Of a stretch of DNA of 6,850 bases, positions 1-6,467 are shown one piece after another. The position numbers were made by a program, and so were the translations under genes. A model generated the notes under the pieces. That model was given only the letters and a program-made list of their open reading frames with translations, was not told where the DNA came from and made no database searches. The stretch comes from Candidatus Rokuibacteriota bacterium. Its GTDB lineage: Bacteria; Methylomirabilota; Methylomirabilia; Rokubacteriales; CSP1-6. The DNA lies in the NCBI GenBank assembly GCA_016177555.1, contig JACOVB010000097.1:1-6850 (forward strand). Direction: 5' to 3'. Each line of letters opens with the position of its first letter. The stretch's first letter is position 1.

Positions 1-78
1 GAGGTGGTGGTGGGTGTCGCCGAGCGGGCCGGCATCGCGCTCGTCGGAATCGACGAGGGACGCGATGGCGGGCTCTGA
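1..78 (+). CDS. C-terminal end of an upstream lipid A gene, probably LpxI (UDP-2,3-diacylglucosamine pyrophosphatase, DUF1009)
   Basis: Frame 1 is open from the window edge and ends at TGA 76-78, giving 25 residues that finish AGIALVGIDEGRDGGL. LpxI/DUF1009 proteins typically end with a helix containing an Ala-Asp/Glu-Arg stretch followed by a hydrophobic 'GI-x-VVG' strand, and this tail fits that pattern. In many LPS operons lpxI lies directly before lpxB, and an LpxB N-terminus starts inside the end of this ORF (14-base overlap). LpxI hydrolyses UDP-2,3-diacylglucosamine to lipid X, the donor used by LpxB. Only the tail is visible, with no catalytic region, so the assignment rests on context and a short match. 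A Gfo/Idh-type oxidoreductase, also seen in such operons, is the main alternative. That a coding sequence ends here is more certain than its name. Confidence 0.5.
   Translation, partial: EVVVGVAERAGIALVGIDEGRDGGL
55..60 (+). promoter_or_regulatory. Ribosome binding site for the lpxB remnant
   Basis: GAGGGA lies 4 bases (6 from its GAGG core) before ATG 65. It supports ATG 65 as the original lpxB start rather than the in-frame ATG at 92. It lies inside the end of the upstream gene, as expected for overlapping operon genes. Confidence 0.4.
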
Positions 79-181
79 GTGCGGGGCGATCATGCTCTCG
101 GCGGGCGAAGCCTCCGGGGAGTTGCACGGGGCCACGCTGTGTCTGGCCCTGATCGATGTGCTCCAGGTCGCCCGCGCGTGA
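65..181 (+). pseudogene. lpxB: Truncated lipid-A-disaccharide synthase (LpxB) N-terminal remnant
   Basis: A 38-codon ORF from ATG 65 to TGA 179-181. Residues 9-25 (I-M-L-S-A-G-E-A-S-G-E-L-H-G-A-T-L) match the first strand and glycine-rich loop of LpxB, whose family signature is 'SAGEaSGDlhga'. LpxB is a GT19 enzyme of about 380 residues that joins UDP-diacylglucosamine to lipid X on the inner membrane. Here similarity stops after about residue 29 (nt about 151). The last nine residues, IDVLQVARA, are not recognisable as the next part of LpxB. No continuation exists in any frame downstream, because the DUF374 gene starts at once with its ATG overlapping this TGA. Everything after the first tenth of the enzyme, including the UDP-sugar-binding domain, is missing. 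An internal deletion that fused the lpxB start to the tail of lpxB or of a lost neighbour (msbA often lies here in related operons) would explain it. An assembly collapse would too. The identity of the N-terminus is secure; the cause is not. Confidence 0.75.
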
Positions 182-834
182 TGAGAGCCCCGGCGTCGCT
201 GTCGCTCGCGGTGGGACCCGCGCTTGGTGCCGTGGCGATCAGGCTCCTGGCACGTACCATCACCGTCCGCCGGGAGGAGGGCGCGGTGGCCGCCATCTGG
301 GCGGGCGGCGCCCCGCTGATCTTCACGGTCTGGCACTCCCGCATCCTCCTCCTGCCGTATCTGTACCGGGGACATCGCCTCCGGGTCCTCGCGAGCCGCT
401 CGCGCGACGGCGAGATCATCGCTCGCCTGATGGCGCGCTTCGGGCTCGAGACGGTCAGGGGCTCGTCGAGTCGGGGCGGCGCCGCGGCGCTCAGAGAGCT
501 CCTGCGCTCCCTGCGCGCCGGCTGGGGCGTCGTCGTCGTTCCGGACGGACCGAGGGGACCGCGCGAGGTCGTGAAGCCGGGCATCGTCACGCTCGCCGCG
601 CTCAGCGGGGCCGCCGTCGTCCCGCTGGCCGTCGCCGCTTCCTCCGACTGGCGCATGCCCTCGTGGGACGAGCTCCGCATCCCACGGCCATTCTCTCGTT
701 GCGTGGTGCGCTTCGGAGAGCCGATCCGGATCGCCCGCCGTTGCGGCCGGGACGCGCAGGAAGGCGCGCGCAAGGAGATCGAGGCTGCCCTGCGCGCCGT
801 GACCTGGCAGGCCGACGACGAGGCCGCGGCATGA
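181..834 (+). CDS. DUF374 lysophospholipid acyltransferase-like protein, possible LpxJ-type lipid A acyltransferase
   Basis: A 217-residue protein, normal length for DUF374. ATG 181 is chosen because the family's N-terminal helix begins there and it overlaps the preceding stop (TGATG). The frame is open further upstream, but that part would lie across the lpxB remnant and does not resemble the family. Motifs in order: WHSR at 51-54, SRSRDGE at 72-78, RGSSSRGG at 93-100, PDGPRGP at 121-127 and VKPG at 131-134, followed by a hydrophobic strand and a WDELRIPRPFS segment near 161-171. These are diagnostic of DUF374. Residues 7-24 form a moderately hydrophobic helix that may sit on the inner membrane. 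The usual acyltransferase H-x4-D box is not present in standard form (H52 is followed four residues on by Leu). In Campylobacter and Helicobacter a DUF374 protein, LpxJ, is a late lipid A acyltransferase. The position just before kdtA supports a lipid A acylation role, but substrate and acyl chain are inferred. Stop overlaps the kdtA start. Confidence 0.88.
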   Translation: MRAPASLSLAVGPALGAVAIRLLARTITVRREEGAVAAIWAGGAPLIFTVWHSRILLLPYLYRGHRLRVLASRSRDGEIIARLMARFGLETVRGSSSRGGAAALRELLRSLRAGWGVVVVPDGPRGPREVVKPGIVTLAALSGAAVVPLAVAASSDWRMPSWDELRIPRPFSRCVVRFGEPIRIARRCGRDAQEGARKEIEAALRAVTWQADDEAAA

Positions 835-2132
835 TCCAGTGGCTGTACTCGCTGGTGCTGCTGGCGGGACTGCTCGGCTATGCACCGGTGCTGTTGCTTC
901 GCCGGCTCAGGGGCAGGGGTCACCCGGCGCATATCCGGGAGCGCCTGGGAGGACTCGGCCGCGAGCTGCCCCCCGAGCCCCGCTGCTGGCTCCACGCGGT
1001 CTCGGTGGGGGAGTCCGTGACGGCCATCCCGCTCGTCGACGGCATCCGGCGGCGCTGGCCGGAGCTGTCCGTCGTGCTCACCACGGTGACCCCCACCGGC
1101 GCCACGATCGTGGAGGATCGGCTGGCGGGGCGGGCCACCCACCGGTATTTCCCGCTGGACCTGCCCGGGCCCGTGGGCCGGGCGCTCCGCAGCGTTCGTC
1201 CGCGCTTCTTCATCGGGATGGAGACGGAGCTCTGGCCGAACTTCTTCCGAGCGCTGCGGCGCCGGGGCATCCCGAGCATGATCGCCAACGGGAGGATCTC
1301 CGACCGGTCCTTCCGGCGGTACCGGCGGATTCGCTCTCTGATGGGGCCGCTCCTCCGGGAGATCTCCGTCTTCGCCATGCAATCGCAGGAGGACGCGCGC
1401 CGGATCATCACGCTCGGGGCGCCGCCCGAGCGAGTGGTGGTCACGGGAAGCCTGAAGGCGGACCAGGAGCCGGAAGATCCCGGCGCGCGCGAGCTGTGGG
1501 ACCGCTTGCTCGGGCTCGGGCCCGAGGAGCGCGTGTGGATCGCCGGCAGCACCCATCGAGGAGAAGAGGAGGTCGTGGTGGAGGCGTTCCAGCGGCTGTC
1601 GGCCGCCTTCCCCGAGCTCACGCTGATCCTCGCTCCCCGCCATCCGGAGCGCGTGCCCGAGGTGGAGCGTATCCTGGAGTCGAGGGGGCTGCCGGCTCTC
1701 CGCCGCAGCCAGCTCCCCCGGGAGCGACACCGGCGCGCCGTCATCGTGCTCGACACGGTCGGCGAGCTGGCGCAATTCTATCGCGTGGCCGAGCTGGTCT
1801 TCGTGGGAGGGAGCCTGGTTCCCGCCGGAGGGCACAACATGCTTGAGCCGGCGCTCCGGATGAAACCCGTCCTTTTCGGGCCGCATACCAGCAACTTCCG
1901 GGAGAGCGCGGAGCTCCTCGCCGCGGCGGGAGGAGCTCTCGTGGTCCAAGACGGGCCCGAGCTCGAGCATGCCGTGCGCAGGCTCCTGGACGATCCGACG
2001 CTGGCGAAGGCCATGGGCGCTGCCGGCTTTCAGGCCGTCGTCGGGCGGCAGGGGGCGGCGGAGAGAACCCTGGACCTCGTCGCGCGCTACCTCTACCCCG
2101 GGGGGGGACGGAAGGAAACCGGCCCCGCATGA
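831..2132 (+). CDS. waaA: 3-deoxy-D-manno-octulosonic acid (Kdo) transferase
   Basis: WaaA/KdtA (GT30) transfers one or more Kdo residues from CMP-Kdo to the lipid A precursor at the cytoplasmic face of the inner membrane. The protein has 433 residues, close to the 425 of E. coli KdtA, and looks complete. ATG 831 forms an ATGA overlap with the previous stop and has GAGG at 820-823. Residues 4-23 are a hydrophobic N-terminal membrane anchor followed by a basic stretch. Next comes HAVSVGE at 55-61, whose Glu61 corresponds to the catalytic base Glu31 of Aquifex WaaA. Then METELWPN at 130-137, NGRISDRS at 153-160, GSTHRGEEE at 239-247, PRHPER at 269-274 and the CMP-Kdo-site motif GGSLV-x2-GGHNMLEP at 326-340. 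All hallmark residues are intact. Whether it adds one, two or more Kdo units cannot be read from the sequence. Its last codons contain a run of eight G (2100-2107) and the lpxK Shine-Dalgarno sequence. Confidence 0.97.
   Translation: MIQWLYSLVLLAGLLGYAPVLLLRRLRGRGHPAHIRERLGGLGRELPPEPRCWLHAVSVGESVTAIPLVDGIRRRWPELSVVLTTVTPTGATIVEDRLAGRATHRYFPLDLPGPVGRALRSVRPRFFIGMETELWPNFFRALRRRGIPSMIANGRISDRSFRRYRRIRSLMGPLLREISVFAMQSQEDARRIITLGAPPERVVVTGSLKADQEPEDPGARELWDRLLGLGPEERVWIAGSTHRGEEEVVVEAFQRLSAAFPELTLILAPRHPERVPEVERILESRGLPALRRSQLPRERHRRAVIVLDTVGELAQFYRVAELVFVGGSLVPAGGHNMLEPALRMKPVLFGPHTSNFRESAELLAAAGGALVVQDGPELEHAVRRLLDDPTLAKAMGAAGFQAVVGRQGAAERTLDLVARYLYPGGGRKETGPA
2110..2116 (+). promoter_or_regulatory. 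Ribosome binding site of lpxK
   Basis: GGAAGGA within the last codons of kdtA, 12 bases before ATG 2129. The spacing is slightly long, but this is the only purine-rich match to the anti-Shine-Dalgarno sequence near this start and supports the overlapping ATG. Confidence 0.35.
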
Positions 2133-3253
2133 GCGAGACGGCCGTTCGTCGCAGCGATCCCGAGAGCTGGCTCCTGCGCGCGTGGGAAGAAGGCACTCAT
2201 CCGCTGCTCGCCGCCGGTCTGTCGGCTTTCGCGGTGGCGTACCGCGCTGCGTTCGTCGCCCGCGGCCGGCTCTACGGTCTCGGCCTGCTCAGGAGCGGAC
2301 GGCTGCCATGCGCGGTGGTCTCCATCGGCAACCTGACCGTGGGAGGCAGCGGCAAGACGCCCCTGGTCGAGCTGGCGGCCCTGACGCTCTTGGAGCTGGG
2401 GGCGGTGCCCGCCATCGTCAGTCGTGGATACCGGCGGGCGACGCGAGGAACGCAGGTGGTGGCCGACCGGCACGGGGTTCGGCTGGGCCCGAGAGCGGCG
2501 GGAGACGAGCCGGTGCTCCTGGCGGAGCGCCTTCCGGGAACGCCCGTGGTGGTCGGCGAGAACCGCTACGAGGCCGGGCGCATCGCCGTCGAACGCCTCG
2601 GCGCTTCGGCCATCGTCCTCGACGACGGCTTCCAGAACCGCACCATCGCCAAGGACGTCGAGGTGCTCGCGGTGAGCGGTCGGTCGCCGTGGGGGAACGG
2701 GCGTCTGTTTCCAGCGGGTCCGCTTCGCGAGCCGCTCGGGGAGCTCAGGCGCGCCCATCTGATCGTCGTGACGAACGGGGGGCAGGGTGCCGGTGGCACC
2801 GAGGTCGCGCGCACCCTCGAGCGCCAGGAATGCACCGCTCCTGTCCTCACCGCGAGCTATCGCATCCTCGGCGTCCTGGACGCCCAGGGGGGGGAGCGCC
2901 TCGAGCCGGGGGCGCTCGCGGGGCGGCGGCTCGTTGGCTTCGCCGGTCTGGCCTCTCCGCGGGGATTCCGCGAGACCCTCGCCGCCATGGGGGTGACGCT
3001 GGCGGACTTCGTCGAGTTCCCCGATCACCACTGGTATATGCCGGAGGACCTCGACGCGCTGACCCGGCAGGCCCAACGAGCCCGCGCCGAGGGCCTGATC
3101 ACCACGGAAAAGGACGCGGTTCGGCTGAGAGACCTCACGCTCCCGCGGCTCCCGCTCTGGGTCGTGAGCGTGAGGATGACCCTCGAGTCGGGTCAGGCGG
3201 AGTGGCGCGAGGTGCTCAAGCGGGCCCTGGGCGCCTCGCTCGCGCAGAAGTAG
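2129..3253 (+). CDS. lpxK: Tetraacyldisaccharide 4'-kinase
   Basis: LpxK phosphorylates the 4' position of tetraacyldisaccharide-1-phosphate to make lipid IVA, at the inner membrane, just before Kdo addition. The 374 residues are slightly longer than the 328 of E. coli LpxK, within the family's range. ATG 2129 overlaps the kdtA stop (ATGA). Residues 25-45 form the N-terminal membrane-associated helix. The Walker A loop is GNLTVGGSGKTP at 67-78, with Lys76 and Thr77 as nucleotide contacts. The switch/Walker B-like motif is DDGFQNR at 165-171 (Asn170 replaces the His of E. coli-type DDGxQH). GRLFPAGPLREP follows near 190-201, FPDHHWY at 297-303 and TTEKDAVR at 325-332, all LpxK signatures. It has no recognisable fusion or truncation. 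kdtA before lpxK is a common order. A functional LpxK implies a lipid A disaccharide is made, which conflicts with the lpxB remnant unless another lpxB exists. Confidence 0.97.
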   Translation: MSETAVRRSDPESWLLRAWEEGTHPLLAAGLSAFAVAYRAAFVARGRLYGLGLLRSGRLPCAVVSIGNLTVGGSGKTPLVELAALTLLELGAVPAIVSRGYRRATRGTQVVADRHGVRLGPRAAGDEPVLLAERLPGTPVVVGENRYEAGRIAVERLGASAIVLDDGFQNRTIAKDVEVLAVSGRSPWGNGRLFPAGPLREPLGELRRAHLIVVTNGGQGAGGTEVARTLERQECTAPVLTASYRILGVLDAQGGERLEPGALAGRRLVGFAGLASPRGFRETLAAMGVTLADFVEFPDHHWYMPEDLDALTRQAQRARAEGLITTEKDAVRLRDLTLPRLPLWVVSVRMTLESGQAEWREVLKRALGASLAQK

Positions 3254-3264
3254 AAGCGGCAGCT

Positions 3265-4263
3265 GTGGCGCTGATCGTCGTGGTACGCGCTCCGAACTGG
3301 CTCGGCGACACCGTCATGGCGCTGCCGGCTCTCCACGCGCTCAGAGCCGGGCAGCCCCAGGCGCGCATCATGGTGGTCGGGAGGTGGGCGCCGCTGCTCG
3401 CAGGTCAAGGGACAGCCGATCTCCTCCTGGCATACCCTGCCGGGTGGGTGGCGCGGCGGCGCTTCGCGCAAGCACTGGCGGGCGAGCCCGCCGACCTCGC
3501 GCTGCTGCTGCCCGGTTCCTTCGAGTCGGCGCTGGCCGCTCGTCTCTGGCGGGCCCGCCGCAGAGTCGGCTTCGCAAGCGATGGGCGGCGCCTCCTGCTC
3601 ACCGATCCCCTGCCGGTACCGGCACCGCGGCTCCACCAAGTGGACGAGTATCTCCTCCTCGCGAGAGCCGCGGGTGTGGAGGTCGCGGACCGGCAGCCGC
3701 TGTGGCGGGTGACCCCGAATCCATCGGCGGAGGCGGAGGTCGATGGCCTCTTGCAGGAGGCGGGCGCCTCTCCGGGCGACAAGCTCGTGGGGCTCCACCT
3801 CGGCGCAGCCGGAGGGCCCGCGAAGCGGTGGCGGGCGTACTCCTTCGCGATGCTCTCGGATGCGCTAGCGGAGGCGGGGCTCGCGCCCTTGCTCCTCGGC
3901 TCCGCAGCCGACGGGCCCGGGGCAGACGAGGTCCGCGCGGCGTCTCGATCCTCGCCGCGCTCACTCGTCGGACGCGATCGGCCGGCGCTCCTTCCCCCGC
4001 TGCTGAGGCGCCTGTCCTGCCTCGTGAGTGGCGACACAGGGGTGGCGCATCTTGCGGCGGCCCTGTCCGTCCCGACCGTGACGCTTTTCGGGCCCACGGA
4101 CCCGAGGCTGACGGCGCCCCGGTCGCCACGGGCCCTGGCTGTCCGCGGGGGGGCTCCATGTGCCCCATGCTTCCGCGGCAGCTGTCCCATCGATCATGGC
4201 TGCATGCGCGGGATCACGGTGGAGGAGGTCGAGAAGCGCGTGCGGGAGGCGATCGCGTCATGA
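3265..4263 (+). CDS. waaF: Glycosyltransferase family 9, WaaF-type (ADP-heptose:LPS heptosyltransferase II-like)
   Basis: A 332-residue GT-B enzyme of family 9, which adds heptose from ADP-heptose to the inner LPS core in the cytoplasm. GTG 3265 is chosen because it places the first strand, VVVRAPNWLGDTVMALPAL, at the very N-terminus as in WaaF. It lacks a convincing Shine-Dalgarno, and GTG 3280 is a less likely alternative. Asp15 in the N-terminal loop matches the catalytic Asp of the family. GGPAKRW at 183-189 gives the conserved Lys187. SGDTGVAHLAA at 255-265 carries the nucleotide-binding Asp257 and His262. LFGPTDPR at 274-281 follows, then the WaaF-type cysteine motif C299-x2-C302-x4-C307-x5-C313 with GCM at 312-314. 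It starts 11 bases after lpxK, the only gap in the operon, and its stop overlaps the next ATG. Family membership is firm. The exact sugar and acceptor are inferred; no waaC is visible, so it could be the first or second heptose transferase. Confidence 0.85.
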   Translation: MALIVVVRAPNWLGDTVMALPALHALRAGQPQARIMVVGRWAPLLAGQGTADLLLAYPAGWVARRRFAQALAGEPADLALLLPGSFESALAARLWRARRRVGFASDGRRLLLTDPLPVPAPRLHQVDEYLLLARAAGVEVADRQPLWRVTPNPSAEAEVDGLLQEAGASPGDKLVGLHLGAAGGPAKRWRAYSFAMLSDALAEAGLAPLLLGSAADGPGADEVRAASRSSPRSLVGRDRPALLPPLLRRLSCLVSGDTGVAHLAAALSVPTVTLFGPTDPRLTAPRSPRALAVRGGAPCAPCFRGSCPIDHGCMRGITVEEVEKRVREAIAS

Positions 4264-5342
4264 GGACGATGCTGCACACGGAGTCCTCCCTCGGGCTCGG
4301 CGGTCAGGAGATCCGCACCCTCGACGAGGCCGTGGCCGTCGCGGCCCGCGGCTGGCGTGTGCTCATCGCCTGCCAGCCCCGGAGCCGCCTCCACGAGCAC
4401 GCCCGGGCCCGGGGCCTCGAGCCTCGCGCGCTGAGGATGCGCGGGCCCTGGGACGTCGGGGCGGTGCTCCGCATCGCAGGGCTGATCCGGCGGGAGCGAG
4501 TCGATGTGGTCCACACCCACAGCTCCATCGACGGGTGGGTGGGGGGCATGGGGGGGCGCCTCTGCGGCGTGCCCGTGGTGCGAACGCGCCATGTGTCGAT
4601 TCCCATCCGCCGGGGGCTGAACCCCGTGTACCGCTGGCTCGCGGACCGCGTCATCACCAGCGGGGAGGCCATCCGGGCCCTGGTGATCGCCGCCGGCGTT
4701 CCGCCGGATCGCGTGATCCCCATGCCGGCCGGGGTGAGACTCGAGGAGTTCAAGGCCCTGACGGGCGGAGACGAGATGGCCCGCTCGCTCGGTCTCTCGC
4801 GCCCCGTGATCGGCTCCGTCGCGATGTTCCGGGGATCCAAGGGGCACCACGTCCTGCTGGAGGCCTTCTCTCTGGTGCGGCAGCGTCATCCTACCGCGCG
4901 CCTGCTCCTGGTCGGCGACGGAGGGCGGCGGGCCTGGGTGGAGTCCCTCGCGAAGGAGCGCGGGCTCGCCGCTGCCGTGCTGTTCACCGGCTTTCGGCCC
5001 GACGTTCCCGCGCTCCTCTCCGCCATGGACTGCTTCGTGCTCGCCTCCACGCGCACCGAAGGCGTGCCGCAGTCCCTGCTTCAGGCATTCGCCGCCGGAG
5101 TCCCCGTGGTCGCGAGCGCCGTGGGGGGCATCCCCGAGGTCGTCCAGGACGGGGTCACGGGCCTGCTCGTCCCTCCGGAGGACCCGCCGGGCCTGGCGCG
5201 GGTGATCGAGGCCGTGCTGGAGGGGCGGGAGGGCGCTGCCGCCCGCGCCCGGACCGCAATGGCGCTGGTCAGGGAGCGCTTCTCCCAGGAGGCGTCCATC
5301 TCGAGGCTCCTCGCCCTGTACGGCGAGCTGCTCCCAGGGTAA
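4260..5342 (+). CDS. GT4-type glycosyltransferase (GT-B fold), first of three
   Basis: A complete 360-residue retaining GT-B glycosyltransferase. ATG 4260 overlaps the previous stop (ATGA), with GGGAGG at 4244-4249. The N-terminal acceptor domain (about 1-165) has the glycine-rich loop SLGLGGQE at 10-17, the strand VDVVHTHSSIDGW at 81-93 and RTRHVSIPIR at 108-117. The C-terminal donor domain opens with IGSVAMFRGSKGHH at 184-197, followed by LLVGDGG near 216-222 and the EGVPQSLLQA segment at 267-276. In the standard GT4 E-x7-E motif the second Glu would be residue 275, here Gln; the 'EGVPQS-x2-QA' form occurs in a known GT4 subgroup, so this need not be inactivating. No membrane segment is seen. 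The role is likely transfer of a hexose or similar sugar onto the LPS core or an attached glycan from a nucleotide sugar on the cytoplasmic side. Donor, acceptor and linkage cannot be told from sequence. Confidence 0.9.
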   Translation: MRTMLHTESSLGLGGQEIRTLDEAVAVAARGWRVLIACQPRSRLHEHARARGLEPRALRMRGPWDVGAVLRIAGLIRRERVDVVHTHSSIDGWVGGMGGRLCGVPVVRTRHVSIPIRRGLNPVYRWLADRVITSGEAIRALVIAAGVPPDRVIPMPAGVRLEEFKALTGGDEMARSLGLSRPVIGSVAMFRGSKGHHVLLEAFSLVRQRHPTARLLLVGDGGRRAWVESLAKERGLAAAVLFTGFRPDVPALLSAMDCFVLASTRTEGVPQSLLQAFAAGVPVVASAVGGIPEVVQDGVTGLLVPPEDPPGLARVIEAVLEGREGAAARARTAMALVRERFSQEASISRLLALYGELLPG

Positions 5343-6467
5343 ATGCCGCGGCATCTGACGGTGCTCCAGGTGTGCGCGAACCGGTGGTGGACCGGCAGCG
5401 CCGATCCCGTGATCCGTCTCGTGAAGGGAATCGAGGCGCGCGGCCATCGCGCTCTGCTGGCCCTGATCCTGGGCGACCGCTTCGAGGCCAAGGCCCGCGA
5501 GGCCGGAATCGAGCCTGTGGCAGGTCTGTCGCTGGAGGTGAAGTTCCATCCTGCCGCCGTGGTCCGGGACGTGATCAGACTCAGGCGGCTTGTGCGGAAC
5601 GAGGGCGTCGACATCGTCCACGTCCACCACTCGCACGATCACTGGCTCGGCATGCTGAGCCGCGGTCCCGCGGCGCTCGTCAGGACCTTCCACAACCAGC
5701 GGGCCGTGAGGGCGGCGTGGCCGGCACCGTGGCTCCACCGCCACACGGACGGCGTCATCGCGGTGAGCCGCCAGATCGAGGAGCGCTGCCGGCTCCTGGG
5801 CATCGCGGCCGCGCGCGTCTTCCGCGTCGGCGGCGTCGTGGACATCACGCGCTTCGCCGCAGGCTCGAACGGGGAGCCGATCCGCGCGGAGCTCGGCGTC
5901 GGTCCCGGGCAATTGATCGGCTCGGTGGCGCGGCTCGCACCCCACCGAGGACACGAGCTGCTGATCGCGGCCTTCGAGCGTCTCCTGCCTGACTATCCCG
6001 GTTTGCGGCTCCTGCTCATCGGCAAGGGGGAGGCGCGGCCGACGCTCGAGGCGCGGGTGCGAGAGCGCGGTCTCGGCGCGCACGTGCTCTTCGCCGGCTA
6101 TCGCGATGCCGATCTCCCCGAGGTGCTCCAGGCGCTCGATGCCTTCGTGCTCATGGGACCGGGGTCGGACGAGTCGTGCCGGGCGGCCCTCGAGGCGATG
6201 GCGGCGGCCCGCCCGGTGGTCGCGCGGCGACTGGGGGCCCTGCCGGACGCCATCGTTCACGGCAGCACCGGGCTCCTCGTGGACGGCGAGGAGCCCGAGG
6301 CGGTGGAGGCAGCGCTCCGTGCGCTTCTCGCGAACCCTGGTCTGGCCAAGGCCATGGGCCAGGCCGGGCGGCGGCGGGCCGAGGAGTGTTTCAGCCCCGA
6401 GCGTCACGCCGCCGACGTGGAAGCGATTTACCTCAGCGTGCTGGCCCGGCGGGAGTCGGCGCGGTGA
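5343..6467 (+). CDS. GT4-type glycosyltransferase (GT-B fold), second of three
   Basis: A complete 374-residue GT-B glycosyltransferase whose ATG directly follows the TAA of the previous gene (only a weak AGGG at 5336-5339). The N-terminal domain contains VDIVHVHHSHDHW at 89-101 and RTFH at 114-117, equivalent in position to segments of both neighbouring glycosyltransferases. The donor domain has IGSVARLAPHRGHE at 192-205, where Arg197 sits at the phosphate-binding Arg/Lys position, then LLIGKGE near 224-230. The acidic motif is D276-x7-E284 within SDESCRAALEA: the first Glu of the usual E-x7-E is Asp. A DGEEPEA / LAKAMGQAG tail typical of GT-B C-termini follows. No membrane helix or signal peptide is evident. 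It probably acts after or alongside the preceding enzyme in core or glycan extension; the sugar is unknown. Its stop overlaps the next start as GTGA. Confidence 0.9.
   Translation: MPRHLTVLQVCANRWWTGSADPVIRLVKGIEARGHRALLALILGDRFEAKAREAGIEPVAGLSLEVKFHPAAVVRDVIRLRRLVRNEGVDIVHVHHSHDHWLGMLSRGPAALVRTFHNQRAVRAAWPAPWLHRHTDGVIAVSRQIEERCRLLGIAAARVFRVGGVVDITRFAAGSNGEPIRAELGVGPGQLIGSVARLAPHRGHELLIAAFERLLPDYPGLRLLLIGKGEARPTLEARVRERGLGAHVLFAGYRDADLPEVLQALDAFVLMGPGSDESCRAALEAMAAARPVVARRLGALPDAIVHGSTGLLVDGEEPEAVEAALRALLANPGLAKAMGQAGRRRAEECFSPERHAADVEAIYLSVLARRESAR

Noticed and set aside
156..830. Upstream in-frame extension of kdtA across the DUF374 gene
   Set aside because: The region is fully explained by the DUF374 gene in another frame; KdtA's membrane anchor begins at ATG 831.
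90..1970. 626-codon open frame on the minus strand antisense to DUF374 and kdtA
   Set aside because: Its product is low-complexity, rich in Arg, Pro, Gly and His with no family motifs. It is the usual mirror of GC-rich codon bias opposite two well-identified genes.
2100..2107. Run of eight G at the end of kdtA as a phase-variation or slippage site
   Set aside because: It lies in the last ten or so codons, so slippage would only change the tail of KdtA; short G runs are expected at this GC content and nothing else suggests programmed slippage.
1969..3264. Upstream in-frame extension of the GT9 gene across all of lpxK
   Set aside because: The extension is Arg/Gly/Pro-rich, unlike any domain, and lies over a complete lpxK. 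The GT9 fold begins at GTG 3265.
1999..6366. Similar LAKAMGxAG stretches in the KdtA C-terminus and in the second GT4 enzyme, considered as a repeat
   Set aside because: Both occur at the C-terminal helix of GT-B proteins where this pattern is common; the DNA match is only a few codons, so no repeat element is called.
4194..6407. 737-codon open frame on the minus strand antisense to the GT4 genes
   Set aside because: Same kind of shadow: no recognisable domain and composition driven by GC-rich third positions of the real genes.
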